From Candidatus Cryptobacteroides choladohippi (GTDB lineage: Bacteria > Bacteroidota > Bacteroidia > Bacteroidales > UBA932): a stretch of DNA of 64,000 nucleotides. Shown in pieces: positions 30,025-39,282 of this stretch. The DNA is taken from assembly GCA_018065985.1 (NCBI GenBank), contig JAGHSF010000009.1:1-64000 (forward strand). Direction: 5' to 3'. The first letter of the stretch is position 1; each line of letters starts with the position of its first letter. The notes under the pieces were generated by a model, which was not told the DNA's origin, ran no database searches, and saw only the letters and a program-made list of their open reading frames with translations. A program made the position numbers and the translations under genes.

Positions 30025-30744
30025 ATGCTAGCTTACATTTTCGAATTTATCGGCACTATGGTGCTGATCCTTCTCGGTGACGGCGTGTGCGCATGCACCA
30101 GCCTCGAAAAGTCAAAGGGCAAGGGCGCAGGCTGGGTGGTTGTCACCATGGCATGGGGCTTTGCCGTAATGTGTGGCGTGTTCATCGCAGGACCTTACTC
30201 GGGAGCGCATCTGAATCCTGTTGTCTCCATCGGTCTTGCTCTGGCAGGCAGCTTCGACTGGGCGCTCGTCCCCGGTTATGTGATCGCACAGCTGCTGGGC
30301 GGCTTCTGCGGAGCCGTGCTCGTATGGCTATTCTACAAGGACCAGTATGATGCGACACCGGATCCCGATACCAAGCTCGGCACGTTCTGCACAATGCCTG
30401 CAGTGTACAATCCTGCACGCAACGTGTTCTGCGAGGCTGTTGGCACCTTCCTGCTTGTATTCTGCATTCTGATGTTCGGTACCAAGGAGAACACCCCCGC
30501 AGTCGGGATGGGCGACCTCGGCGCCATCCCTGTGACTCTGCTTATCATGGCGATAGGCATGTCGCTCGGCGGAGCCACCGGTTATGCGATCAACCCTGCA
30601 CGAGACCTTCCTCCGCGTATCGCTCATGCCGTGCTCCCTATCAAGGACAAGGGTGGCAGCGGATGGCAGTACAGCTGGGTGCCCGTAGTCGGCCCCGCCA
30701 TCGGCGCCGCTGCGGCTGCAGGCGTGTATCTGCTGCTTTTCTAG
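30025..30744 (+). CDS. glpF: MIP/aquaporin family glycerol uptake facilitator
   Basis: GAHLNPVVSIGLAL (NPV variant of NPA) and GYAINPARDLPPRI; directly downstream of glpK. Confidence 0.92.
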   Translation: MLAYIFEFIGTMVLILLGDGVCACTSLEKSKGKGAGWVVVTMAWGFAVMCGVFIAGPYSGAHLNPVVSIGLALAGSFDWALVPGYVIAQLLGGFCGAVLVWLFYKDQYDATPDPDTKLGTFCTMPAVYNPARNVFCEAVGTFLLVFCILMFGTKENTPAVGMGDLGAIPVTLLIMAIGMSLGGATGYAINPARDLPPRIAHAVLPIKDKGGSGWQYSWVPVVGPAIGAAAAAGVYLLLF

Positions 30745-33128
30745 AATTCCTTTCCCTCGAACAGGGAATCGCTGCTGACGCCCGCCGCCTTTCTGTTTGA
30801 AGCGTTGAAGCGGTAACTCAGCGAGATGATGAAGTTCGGATATTTCGGGCGGACTTGCGTGTTTGACGTAAGTCCGCTCGTCTGTCTGATATTGATGTAC
30901 TTCGCCGTATGGAACACGTCATGTGCCACTGCTGACAGTGCAAGATGGTTCTTGAGGAAACTGTGACGAGCGGCCAGGTCGCAGTAGAAATATCCTTTCT
31001 CGCGCCCCTGTGTGATGACTCTCGGCCCTATCGCATGGGCGTCAAGCTGTACGTGGGTGTTCCTGCCTGCCGTGAAGGCGTTGTTCCAGTCTGCCTTCCA
31101 GAACAGACCGCTGCGGTCGGTGCATGAGGGGTCGGTTGCCGTGAAGTCATAGTAGAATGCACTGCCTCCGAGATTCGAGGCCCACCATTTTGCAGGTTTG
31201 AGCGTGGACAGCACTTCGATGCCTGTTTCCTTCTGGTTGCCGGCGTTCACGATCTGGTCGAGTGTGACTCCCGGTTCGTAAGGTGTGCGCACCCAGTCCG
31301 CGATATCCTTCCTGTCGCGGAAGTAAGCAGTGGCGCTGAGGCTCAGCCTGGGGCTGAAGGTCTTTCTCCATCCGAGTTCGGCCGAGGTGATGTACTCCGG
31401 ATCGATGTCAGGGTTGCCTATCTTCTTGGTGAAGTAGTCTTCATATGTGATGTAGGGCTCGAGGTTCCATATTCCCGGGCGGTTGGTCCTGTAGGACAGG
31501 CCGGCCGAGAATGTGCCGGCACTGCCTGCCTCGTATGCCGCATGAGCCGATGGGAAGATGTTGAAGCGTCTGATGTGCCTGCTGGCATCGACAATCTTGA
31601 TGTCCATCTGGTCTATCACCCTGTCGGCGCGAAGTCCTGCATCGTAGCTGATCTTTCCTGCCTTGCCCGTTGCCATGGAGTACAGCGAGTGCACCTGCCT
31701 GCGGTAGTAGAAGGGTGTGGCAAGGTCGTCCTGCCATTCGAAATCCTGGGTGTCGCGGTTCCAATATTTGATGCGGTATCCGCCGTGTTCGCTGTAAGTT
31801 GTGTACTGGTAGCCGGTTTCAAGCTTGCATGCGTCTGCAATGGCCCATTTCCAGGCCAGGGAACCGTCAGCATCCCAGTGATGCTCCTCCTCATAGCCTC
31901 TTGTGCCTTCCCAGCGCGCGCCCGAGCGGTCGAACATGTTGCTCTCGGTGTATTCGATTGAATAGGAGTCGTACCTGAGCCTGCTGGTTGCAGCGAGTTC
32001 GTGCCCGTCGGCGGGCTTGAAGATGTAGGAAATCGAGTACTGGTACAGCGTCTTGGCGAGCTTGTACCGGTCATGAGAGTCGAAGTCCAGTCTGCTGAAG
32101 CCTTCGGGGAAGGCCATTTCCTGGATGTAGGACATGTCGCCGCCACGCCGGTTGGCTGTCTTGCCTATGAGAATGTCGAGGCTGAGCTTGTGCTTCCTGC
32201 CGTCGTCCAACTGCCATCCGGCCCTGCCGGTGTATGTGCCGTACTGTCTCCATCGCTCTCCGTCGGCTGTGGATATGGTGGTGATGCCGTCCACTACCGT
32301 GGTCTTTTCCTGATTGAAGTTGCTTCTGTTGCAGATGTCCTGGAAGGTGCCGCCCACATACCAGCTGTTGTGGCCTCTGGTGTAGCTGAGGTCGCCGTCC
32401 ACGTTCCATGTGCCCAGCGTGCCTGCGGAAAGGTTCAGCATGCCGCTCCATCCGGCGTTGCTGTCCTTGCGTGTGATGATGTTGATGATGCCTGCATCGC
32501 CGTCTGTGCGGTATCTTGCAGATGGGGTGGTGATGATCTCTATGTCTTCGATGGACGCGGCCGGAATCTGCTGCAGCGCTGCCGTGCCTTCGAGAGGGGA
32601 GAGGCGGCCGTCGACGTAGACCAGGAAATTGCTGCTGCCCCGCAGGATTACGTTGCCGTCGGAGTCGGTCTGTACTGACGGTGTGCCTGCCAGTATGTCG
32701 ACCGCGGTGCCGCCAGCCGACGCGAGCGAGGCCTGTCCGTTGATCTTCTGCCTGTCCAGTTTGTATATGATCATGTTCTTCTCCCCGCTCACCGTGACTT
32801 CCTGTATTCCGTCGGAGGCCGGTGTAAGCGCAATGGTGCCGAGGTCGAGCTCGCTTCCGGCGGACAGCTCCAGCTTGCTTGCATATGGCTCATATCCAAG
32901 AAGGTATATGCTGAGTATCGCTTCACCCTCATGCCTGCTGTTCAGGCAGAACGAGCCGGCGTTAATGTTGCCGGAGGACAGGATATGGTCGTCGAGGTCG
33001 GTGAGTATGACATCGGCAAAATCGATGGGAGTCCCGTTTGCGGCGTCAACAGCCTTGCCGCTTATCCTTGAATCACCGTTTTCTGCAGCGAATGATTGTG
33101 TTTGTGCAAGAAAACAGAGAAAAATCAC
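30741..33128 (-). CDS. TonB-dependent-receptor-like outer membrane beta-barrel protein
   Basis: CarboxypepD_reg-like N-terminus (ISGKAVDAANGTPIDFADVIL), plug (VYVDGRLSPL...IEDIEIITTPSARYRTDGDAGIINIITRK), C-terminal FIISLSYRFNA. GTG start at 33128 inferred because the longer ORF would overlap a -7 box. Confidence 0.85.
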   Translation of the reverse strand: MIFLCFLAQTQSFAAENGDSRISGKAVDAANGTPIDFADVILTDLDDHILSSGNINAGSFCLNSRHEGEAILSIYLLGYEPYASKLELSAGSELDLGTIALTPASDGIQEVTVSGEKNMIIYKLDRQKINGQASLASAGGTAVDILAGTPSVQTDSDGNVILRGSSNFLVYVDGRLSPLEGTAALQQIPAASIEDIEIITTPSARYRTDGDAGIINIITRKDSNAGWSGMLNLSAGTLGTWNVDGDLSYTRGHNSWYVGGTFQDICNRSNFNQEKTTVVDGITTISTADGERWRQYGTYTGRAGWQLDDGRKHKLSLDILIGKTANRRGGDMSYIQEMAFPEGFSRLDFDSHDRYKLAKTLYQYSISYIFKPADGHELAATSRLRYDSYSIEYTESNMFDRSGARWEGTRGYEEEHHWDADGSLAWKWAIADACKLETGYQYTTYSEHGGYRIKYWNRDTQDFEWQDDLATPFYYRRQVHSLYSMATGKAGKISYDAGLRADRVIDQMDIKIVDASRHIRRFNIFPSAHAAYEAGSAGTFSAGLSYRTNRPGIWNLEPYITYEDYFTKKIGNPDIDPEYITSAELGWRKTFSPRLSLSATAYFRDRKDIADWVRTPYEPGVTLDQIVNAGNQKETGIEVLSTLKPAKWWASNLGGSAFYYDFTATDPSCTDRSGLFWKADWNNAFTAGRNTHVQLDAHAIGPRVITQGREKGYFYCDLAARHSFLKNHLALSAVAHDVFHTAKYINIRQTSGLTSNTQVRPKYPNFIISLSYRFNASNRKAAGVSSDSLFEGKEF

Positions 33129-33171
33129 TAAAATTTTGGAAAGTGTGTCATTAATTGACGCAAGCAGGGGG

Positions 33172-33179
33172 TACCTTTG
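33172..33179 (+). promoter_or_regulatory. Bacteroidetes-type -7 box (TACCTTTG)
   Basis: TACCTTTGC about 30 nt upstream of a 27-aa ORF. Confidence 0.45.
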
Positions 33180-33208
33180 CACTGTAAACAAAAATAAAGA
33201 ATTCAGTT

Positions 33209-33292
33209 ATGAGCAAGCAGGACATACTCAATCTCCTTCTTTCAGAAGAAGTCTCAGCATTGGTGGACGATCTCGACCTTGAAATCGCTTAA
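33209..33292 (+). CDS. Putative 27-aa small protein
   Basis: ATG...TAA frame MSKQDILNLLLSEEVSALVDDLDLEIA*; preceded by TACCTTTG box. Confidence 0.4.
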   Translation: MSKQDILNLLLSEEVSALVDDLDLEIA

Positions 33293-33304
33293 CCTGTAAA
33301 TATA

Positions 33305-33670
33305 TTATTGCCTTTCGATTCTGGAAAGCTTGGTGTTACCCTGGAGGTCTTTGTAGATGACGACCTTGCAACGTCCGCTTTCGCCGGTGGTGCGGTCGGT
33401 GTATGTGCAGAAGAAAAGGTAGTTCGTGCCGGCAACTACCTGTGTGGAAACGGCTGAAGGGGTAAGTACCATATCTTCACTTCCGGTCACTTTCCGGAAC
33501 ATCTCGGCTTCTGAATCGGTCACGTCACGCGGTGTGGTGTAACCTCCGACCATTTCAGCCTTTGCCGGTTTTGCGGTCCTTGTTGTACTTGTTGTGGCTT
33601 TCTGGGCCACGGGCGCTGTGCCGCATGAAACTGCAAGCAGTGCAGCTGCCATGATTGCTGCCTTTTTCAT
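33305..33670 (-). CDS. Small lipoprotein with cystatin-like QVVAG motif
   Basis: Lipobox LLAVSCG; C-terminal VSTQVVAGTNYLFFCTY...GRCKVVIYKDLQGNTKLSRIERQ. Confidence 0.65.
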   Translation of the reverse strand: MKKAAIMAAALLAVSCGTAPVAQKATTSTTRTAKPAKAEMVGGYTTPRDVTDSEAEMFRKVTGSEDMVLTPSAVSTQVVAGTNYLFFCTYTDRTTGESGRCKVVIYKDLQGNTKLSRIERQ

Positions 33671-33705
33671 TGTTGTCTTTTGTTGTCTTTCACTGGCAAA
33701 AATAC

Positions 33706-33713
33706 TAATTTTG
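33706..33713 (+). promoter_or_regulatory. Bacteroidetes-type -7 box (TAATTTTG) for ndk
   Basis: TAATTTTG 25 nt upstream of ndk ATG. Confidence 0.45.
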
Positions 33714-33738
33714 CATTATAAGAGAAAGTATCGGCAAT

Positions 33739-34200
33739 ATGGAAAGAACACTTTTGATAATCAAGCCCTGCGCTGTTCAGCGCGGCCTAATAGGAAAGAT
33801 AGTTACCCGTCTTGAAGAGCGCGGTCTCAAGCTTGTTGCAATGAAGATGCAGCAGCTTGGTCCTGAAGTTCTGCGTGAGCACTATGCCCATCTGGTCAAC
33901 AAGCCTTTTTACCCGATCATCGAGGAGTCGATGATGGCTGCTCCTGTCATTCTGACCTGCTGGGAGGGTGTGGATGCCGTCGAGGTTGTCCGCGAGATGG
34001 CTGGTGCCACCAACGGCCGCAAGGCTGTGCCCGGTACACTCCGCGGTGACTTCTGCGTGAGCCATCAGGAGAACATCGTGCACACTTCCGACTCCCTCGA
34101 GACTGCGCAGAAGGAACTTGCGCGCTTCTTCGCCCCTGAGGACTACTGCGACTATCCTTCTCCCATGCTTGGCTTCATCTACGCCAAGGACGAACTGTAG
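33739..34200 (+). CDS. ndk: Nucleoside diphosphate kinase
   Basis: MERTLLIIKPCAVQRGLIGKI; LRGDFCVSHQENIVHTSDS. Confidence 0.95.
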   Translation: MERTLLIIKPCAVQRGLIGKIVTRLEERGLKLVAMKMQQLGPEVLREHYAHLVNKPFYPIIEESMMAAPVILTCWEGVDAVEVVREMAGATNGRKAVPGTLRGDFCVSHQENIVHTSDSLETAQKELARFFAPEDYCDYPSPMLGFIYAKDEL

Positions 34201-34444
34201 CGGAATGCCGTTTTGTGTCTGCCGAGCGGTGGCTGTTCTCCTCTGGGACCCGTGGTCGCCCGTGACCACGTGAACGGGAGGGGCCCGCAAGCGTAGCGCA
34301 GTGGGAGGGATGGAGCGAAGCGGAAGGTCGTGAGGGTGTTTACAGCGAGCATTTTGATGCTCGCGGCCCGAGCAGAAGGGCTTTAGCCCGCCGGACATCC
34401 GGAGGAGAGCTGCCACCGCCCGGTGGGCTGCAGGAGATAAAGCA

Positions 34445-34470
34445 AGAAGGTGACCATCCGGTCACCTTCT
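34445..34470. terminator. Bidirectional terminator-like hairpin
   Basis: Perfect 11-bp inverted repeat AGAAGGTGACC atcc GGTCACCTTCT between convergent ndk and Gfo/Idh genes. Confidence 0.8.
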
Positions 34471-34492
34471 CGTTGATTATGTGAGGTTCTTC

Positions 34493-35824
34493 TTAGACTT
34501 CGAGAAGTTTCTCGTAACCAGGACGATACTGGTAGTGGAGAAGCTTGTTGGCCTCGTCGTCGTGCATGAACTTCTGTACGATGGGATTCCACTCGAGGGG
34601 ACGTCCGAGCTCGCCTGCGATGATACCGATGTTGCACATTGTGCATGATGAGTGGCCGACCTCGACGGGAACGTTGGGATCGATGCGGCTCTTGATGCTC
34701 TCGATGAATACTCTGTGGTGACCTGCGCGTGCCTCGAAGGGGATCTCGGTTGCACCGACTTTCATCTCGAACTTCGGGTCTGAAGCATAGAGCAATCCGC
34801 GGTGAACTGCAATCCAGCCCTCGTCTCCCCAGATCTTGACACCCTGGCCGTGGTCATCGAAGGTATTCTCCTCGACTACGATGCCGTTGTCATACTTGTA
34901 GGTGAGGTTCTTGTAGAAGCTGTATCCGGGAGGTATGATCTCGGTAGGTCCTGTGAGGTCCTTGCCCACTGCCCACTGGCAGATGTCGAACATGTGAGCA
35001 CCCCAGTCGGTCATGTAACCGCCGCCTGTGGGCTTGTACCAGCGCCATGCGCCCCAGCAGTCCTCGCCGCCATTCTCGTTGAGAAGCGGGTCGATGTCAG
35101 GGAAGTAGGTGGCCTTGTCGGTCATAGGGCCAAGCCACTTGTCCCAGTTGAGTCCTGCGGGAGGTGTCTGTGCCGGGAAGTTGTGCTTTACGGGGAAAGG
35201 CTTTCCGTCCCAGCGGCCTACGAATACGTCAACCTTGCGGATGTGTCCGAGCGCTCCCTCGCGGGCCATGTTGGCTGCGTGGATGAACTCCTCGCTTGAG
35301 CGCTGCTGGCTGCCCACCTGGAGGATGCGGTTGTACTTGCGTACAGCCTTGCAGAGCTGCTGGCCTTCATAGACTGTGAGGGTCATAGGCTTCTCGAGGT
35401 AAACGTCCTTGCCTGCCTTGCATGCTGCGATTGCGATGATTGCATGCCAGTGGTCGGGAACTGCGATGACTACTGCGTCGATGTCGGGACGCGCAAGGAG
35501 TTCCTGGTAGTCCTCGTACATTGCGGGAGCGCACTTCTTCATGCCCTTGCCCTGGTAGTACTCGGTTACGCGCTTGAGGAAGCGGTCGCGCTTGATGTCG
35601 TAGACGTCGCAACCTGCAACTACCTGAACGTCATCCATCTGGATGAAGGAGCCCATTAGGTACATGCACTGCTGGCCGAGGCCGATGAATCCGAGGTTGA
35701 TCTTGCCGTTCTTGGCTACTGCCTTGGCCTTTGAGCCGGTGGCGGCTGAGGCGATTGTGGAAGGAGCCACAACTGCGCCTGCAAATCCAAGTGCGGATGC
35801 TTTAAGGAAATCTCTTCTTTGCAT
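34493..35824 (-). CDS. Gfo/Idh/MocA family oxidoreductase, Tat/secretion-type N-terminus
   Basis: MQRRDFLKASALGFAGAVVAPS; INLGFIGLGQQCMYL; YLEKPMTLTVYEGQQL. Confidence 0.93.
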   Translation of the reverse strand: MQRRDFLKASALGFAGAVVAPSTIASAATGSKAKAVAKNGKINLGFIGLGQQCMYLMGSFIQMDDVQVVAGCDVYDIKRDRFLKRVTEYYQGKGMKKCAPAMYEDYQELLARPDIDAVVIAVPDHWHAIIAIAACKAGKDVYLEKPMTLTVYEGQQLCKAVRKYNRILQVGSQQRSSEEFIHAANMAREGALGHIRKVDVFVGRWDGKPFPVKHNFPAQTPPAGLNWDKWLGPMTDKATYFPDIDPLLNENGGEDCWGAWRWYKPTGGGYMTDWGAHMFDICQWAVGKDLTGPTEIIPPGYSFYKNLTYKYDNGIVVEENTFDDHGQGVKIWGDEGWIAVHRGLLYASDPKFEMKVGATEIPFEARAGHHRVFIESIKSRIDPNVPVEVGHSSCTMCNIGIIAGELGRPLEWNPIVQKFMHDDEANKLLHYQYRPGYEKLLEV

Positions 35825-35833
35825 AATGATTGG

Positions 35834-36058
35834 TTATTGATTTGAAGTATGAATTGTTTCAAGTGATTCCAGCAGTGTCTCGACTGCGCTGTCTGATGTT
35901 GCCCAGGAAGTGCACACGCGGATGACAGAGTTGGCGGCCTCCTTGCAGTGAGTGTCCTCTCCATAGCCTGGGCTCTGTTCCATATTGGTGAGTGTCAGAG
36001 CCTTCAGGATCTCGGGGTGGGCACCTTCAAGATAGTCGCTGTAGAATAATGGTTTCAT
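35834..36058 (-). pseudogene. Internally deleted low-specificity threonine aldolase remnant (74 aa)
   Basis: N-terminal MKPLFYSDYLEGAHPEILKALTLTNMEQSPGYGEDTHCKEAA joined in frame to a C-terminal-like SVIRVCTSWATSDSAVETLLESLETI; PLP-binding core absent. Confidence 0.7.
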
Positions 36059-36085
36059 TACAACAAATATAATCAAAGAATTTCA

Positions 36086-36093
36086 TATATTTG
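36086..36093 (+). promoter_or_regulatory. Bacteroidetes-type -7 box (TATATTTG) for rubrerythrin
   Basis: TATATTTG 36 nt upstream of ATG 36130. Confidence 0.5.
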
Positions 36094-36129
36094 CCTACTA
36101 CATTTTGTAACTTTTAAATATTGAAAGAT

Positions 36130-36669
36130 ATGGCAAACAAGTATGCCGGTACCCAGACCGAGAAAAATCTGGAAGCTGCATTCGCAGGTGAGTCTCAGGC
36201 TCGCAACAAGTACACATATTTTGCTTCCAAGGCCAAGAAGGAAGGATTCGAGCAGATCGCAGCCATCTTCGAGCAGACGGCCAACAATGAGAAGGAGCAT
36301 GCAAAGCTCTGGTTCAAGGAGTTGAACGGCATCGGCAGCACCACCGAGAACCTTGCAGCAGCCGCTGCAGGCGAGAATTACGAGTGGACCGATATGTACG
36401 AGGGCTTCGCAAAGACCGCCGAGGAAGAGGGCTTCGATGAGCTTGCAGTCAGGTTCCGCCTCGTTGCTGCCATCGAGAAGCGCCACGAGGAGCGTTATCG
36501 CGCCCTGCTCAAGAACATAGAGACCGCAGAGGTATTCAAGAAGTCTTCAGTGAAGGTCTGGGAGTGCCGCAACTGTGGCCACATCGTTGTTGGCGAGGCT
36601 GCACCTGAGATCTGCCCTACCTGTGCACATCCTCAGAGCTACTTCGAAATTCACGCAGACAATTTCTAA
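36130..36669 (+). CDS. Rubrerythrin
   Basis: [32 protein letters not shown]-terminal rubredoxin [30 protein letters not shown]. Confidence 0.97.
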   Translation: MANKYAGTQTEKNLEAAFAGESQARNKYTYFASKAKKEGFEQIAAIFEQTANNEKEHAKLWFKELNGIGSTTENLAAAAAGENYEWTDMYEGFAKTAEEEGFDELAVRFRLVAAIEKRHEERYRALLKNIETAEVFKKSSVKVWECRNCGHIVVGEAAPEICPTCAHPQSYFEIHADNF

Positions 36670-36688
36670 CAGATTGATTCAATAGCGT

Positions 36689-36716
36689 AGCCGAGGGCCG
36701 TACGACCCCCGGCTTT
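36689..36716 (+). terminator. Rho-independent terminator after rubrerythrin
   Basis: AGCCGAGGG...CCCCCGGCTTTT hairpin with T run. Confidence 0.7.
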
Positions 36717-36723
36717 TGTGTTT

Positions 36724-37890
36724 ATGACATTAGGAACTTTCAGATCCAAGATGCTTGTGAGAGTGCTCGTGGCCATTGTGCTGGGCATTCTGTGCTCGCT
36801 GTTCTTCCCTGTCTGGGCGGTGCGGGTATTCCTGACATTCAACTCGATTTTCGGGAATTTCCTTGGGATGTTCATCCCTGTGCTTATCATAGGCCTTGTC
36901 GCCCCGGGAATCGCTGACCTTGGCAAGGGGGCAGGCAGGCTGCTGCTGATCACGGTCGCCCTGGCCTATGCTTCGACCGTGCTTGTCGGGATGGGAACCC
37001 TGTTCACCTGCCGATGGACATTCCCCTCGCTTCTCGGCGGGGCGTCACTCGCGTCGGCATCTGCCATCTCGAACACCCTGACCCCCTTCTTCACGGTCGG
37101 GATGCCGCCGTTCTTATCGGTCACCACGGCGCTTGTCCTGGCGTTTGTGATCGGACTGGCGATGACTGCCATCGAGAATCCAACCCGCCTGATGTTCAAC
37201 ATCAGGGAGCTTGTCTACCTTGTCATCACCAAGGTGATAGTGCCCTGCCTTCCGCTTTTTGTGTTCGGCATTTTCCTGCAGATAGGGGCCGAAGGGAAGG
37301 TTGCACCAGTGCTCGGGCTTTTCAGCAAGGTCGTGCTGGTGATTCTGGTCCTGCATGTGGCGGTGCTGGTGCTTCAGTTCTGCATTGCCGGAGCTGTCGC
37401 TGGGGTCAACCCCTTCAAGGCTCTCAAGGGGATGCTGCCAGCCTATGTGACTGCCCTTGGCACCCAGTCGTCCGCTGCTACCATCCCTGTGACGCTGCGT
37501 TGCGCAAAAGGGATTGGCGTTGACGGCACGATTGCCGATTTCACCGTTCCGCTGTGCGCCACGATACATCTCAGCTGCAGTGTGCTGAAGATTACCGCAT
37601 GTGCTTTTGCCATTGTGTTCACAACCGGGATGAGCGTCAGCCTGGAGACTCTGGTCGGCTTTGTGTTCCTGCTGTCGATCACCATGGTGGCTGCTCCCGG
37701 CGTGCCCGGCGGCGCAATAATGGCAGCACTTGGCCTGCTTGCCGATTGCCTTGGGTTTACGCCAGACCAGCAGGGACTCATGGTTGCCCTGTATATTGCC
37801 CTCGACAGTTTCGGGACAGCCGGCAACGTCACCGGAGACGGCGCGATCTCGCTCATTGTCGACAAAATCTGGAGAAAGAGAAAAGAATAA
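36724..37890 (+). CDS. Dicarboxylate/amino acid:cation symporter (DAACS family)
   Basis: Multi-TM; PVLIIGLVAPGIADLGKGAGRLL; ALGTQSSAATIPVTLRCAK; GDGAISLIVDK. Confidence 0.92.
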   Translation: MTLGTFRSKMLVRVLVAIVLGILCSLFFPVWAVRVFLTFNSIFGNFLGMFIPVLIIGLVAPGIADLGKGAGRLLLITVALAYASTVLVGMGTLFTCRWTFPSLLGGASLASASAISNTLTPFFTVGMPPFLSVTTALVLAFVIGLAMTAIENPTRLMFNIRELVYLVITKVIVPCLPLFVFGIFLQIGAEGKVAPVLGLFSKVVLVILVLHVAVLVLQFCIAGAVAGVNPFKALKGMLPAYVTALGTQSSAATIPVTLRCAKGIGVDGTIADFTVPLCATIHLSCSVLKITACAFAIVFTTGMSVSLETLVGFVFLLSITMVAAPGVPGGAIMAALGLLADCLGFTPDQQGLMVALYIALDSFGTAGNVTGDGAISLIVDKIWRKRKE

Positions 37891-37904
37891 TAAACTGACC
37901 TTCG

Positions 37905-39017
37905 ATGGAAAAAGAGAGAATAGTCTTTGCTGATTATCTGCGTGTGCTTGCATGCTTTCTTGTGATGCTCGTGCACGCTTCCGAGAATTTCTACGGTGCC
38001 GACACGTCCGGCCTTGCCGGGAGCATGTCAATGCTAGCGACCGAGGCGAACCGCTTCTGGGTGGCGTTCTATGACGGTTTTATCGCCAGAACCTGTGTGC
38101 CTCTGTTCATGGTGCTGTCGGCATTCCTGCTTGTTCCAATGAAGCCGGGCGATACCATGCTCGGATTCTACAGGAGAAGATTCCTGCGCATTCTACCTCC
38201 TGTTGCATGCTTCATGCTCATATACTGTTTCCTGCCACTGGCATGGGGTGGAATGACATGGGAACAGTCCCTTGCCGACCTGAAGCTCATTCCTTGGAAT
38301 TTCCCTTCCATGGCCGGCCATCTGTGGTTCATCTATCCTCTGATCAGCCTTTACCTGATCATTCCGGTGGTTTCCCCTTGGCTTGAGAAGGCCGGCGCCA
38401 GGGAGGAACTTGTGTTCCTTGGCATATTCTTCGTCTCGACCTTCCTTCCGTTCATCCACCGTTTCATCACTCCCGAGGTGTGGGGCGAGTGCTTCTGGAA
38501 TGGATTCACCATGCTGTGGTACTGTTCCGGCTATCTGGGATATCTCGTGCTTGCGCACTACATAAGGTTCCATCTTGACTGGGATAGGGGACGGCGTCTC
38601 CGTGTCGGCGCAATCTGCTTCCTTGCGGGTGCGGCGTTTACCGGCTGGTCATTCTGGTACAAGGGCACGCCCGGCACTCTCATCGAGACTCCCGCGCTCG
38701 AGTGGGCATGGGAGTTCTGCACCCCTAACGTGCTTGTCGCCACCTTTGGCATGTTCCTGATGTTCAGCGCGATGAGAAGAACGTCGGTGCCTTCCTGCAT
38801 CGTCTCCCTGTCCAGGATGTCATTCGGAATGTACCTTATGCATCTGCTGTATCTTGCACCCATCGCCAAGCTCGTGATAGGCGGCGACGTGGCAAATCCG
38901 CTGCTTCCCGTATGGGTTGCGATTCCGGTCATTGCCGTGGCGACCTTCATATGCTGTGCGGTCACGACAAAGATATTGTCATACATTCCCGGCAGCAAGT
39001 GGGTGATAGGGGTGTGA
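37905..39017 (+). CDS. Acyltransferase 3 family membrane protein
   Basis: RIVFADYLRVLACFLVMLVHASENFY; multi-TM; LWFIYPLISLYLIIPVVSPWL. Confidence 0.9.
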   Translation: MEKERIVFADYLRVLACFLVMLVHASENFYGADTSGLAGSMSMLATEANRFWVAFYDGFIARTCVPLFMVLSAFLLVPMKPGDTMLGFYRRRFLRILPPVACFMLIYCFLPLAWGGMTWEQSLADLKLIPWNFPSMAGHLWFIYPLISLYLIIPVVSPWLEKAGAREELVFLGIFFVSTFLPFIHRFITPEVWGECFWNGFTMLWYCSGYLGYLVLAHYIRFHLDWDRGRRLRVGAICFLAGAAFTGWSFWYKGTPGTLIETPALEWAWEFCTPNVLVATFGMFLMFSAMRRTSVPSCIVSLSRMSFGMYLMHLLYLAPIAKLVIGGDVANPLLPVWVAIPVIAVATFICCAVTTKILSYIPGSKWVIGV

Positions 39018-39108
39018 CCGGATGTCTATGCCAGGGGCTCCTGCCCCTTGACACCCCGCGGCCTTCCCGCCATTCGGCGTGAAATGCAAAGTGCTATGCT
39101 TTAATTGC

Positions 39109-39153
39109 TTACGCAAATCCGGTGCTGATCTTTGATACATCGGATTTGCGTAA
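39109..39153. repeat. 13-bp inverted repeat in intergenic region
   Basis: TTACGCAAATCCG (39109-39121) / CGGATTTGCGTAA (39141-39153). Confidence 0.85.
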
Positions 39154-39256
39154 AATATTATATATCAATACTTTCTGTTGAACGGCCGTGTATCAATACC
39201 GTCGTTTCTGTCAATAATACCAACGGAGACGCCTCCTTGTTTTTGGCTTATCACTC

Positions 39257-39282
39257 ATTAGATGAAATCGTTTTCATCTAAT
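39257..39282. repeat. 11-bp inverted repeat (tight hairpin)
   Basis: ATTAGATGAAA tcgt TTTCATCTAAT. Confidence 0.85.

Noticed and set aside
33155-33179. TTGAC...TACCTTTG as a complete -33/-7 promoter for the 27-aa ORF
   Set aside because: The spacing between TTG and TACCTTTG (about 14 nt) is shorter than the usual Bacteroidetes spacing of roughly 19-21 nt, so only the -7 box is claimed.
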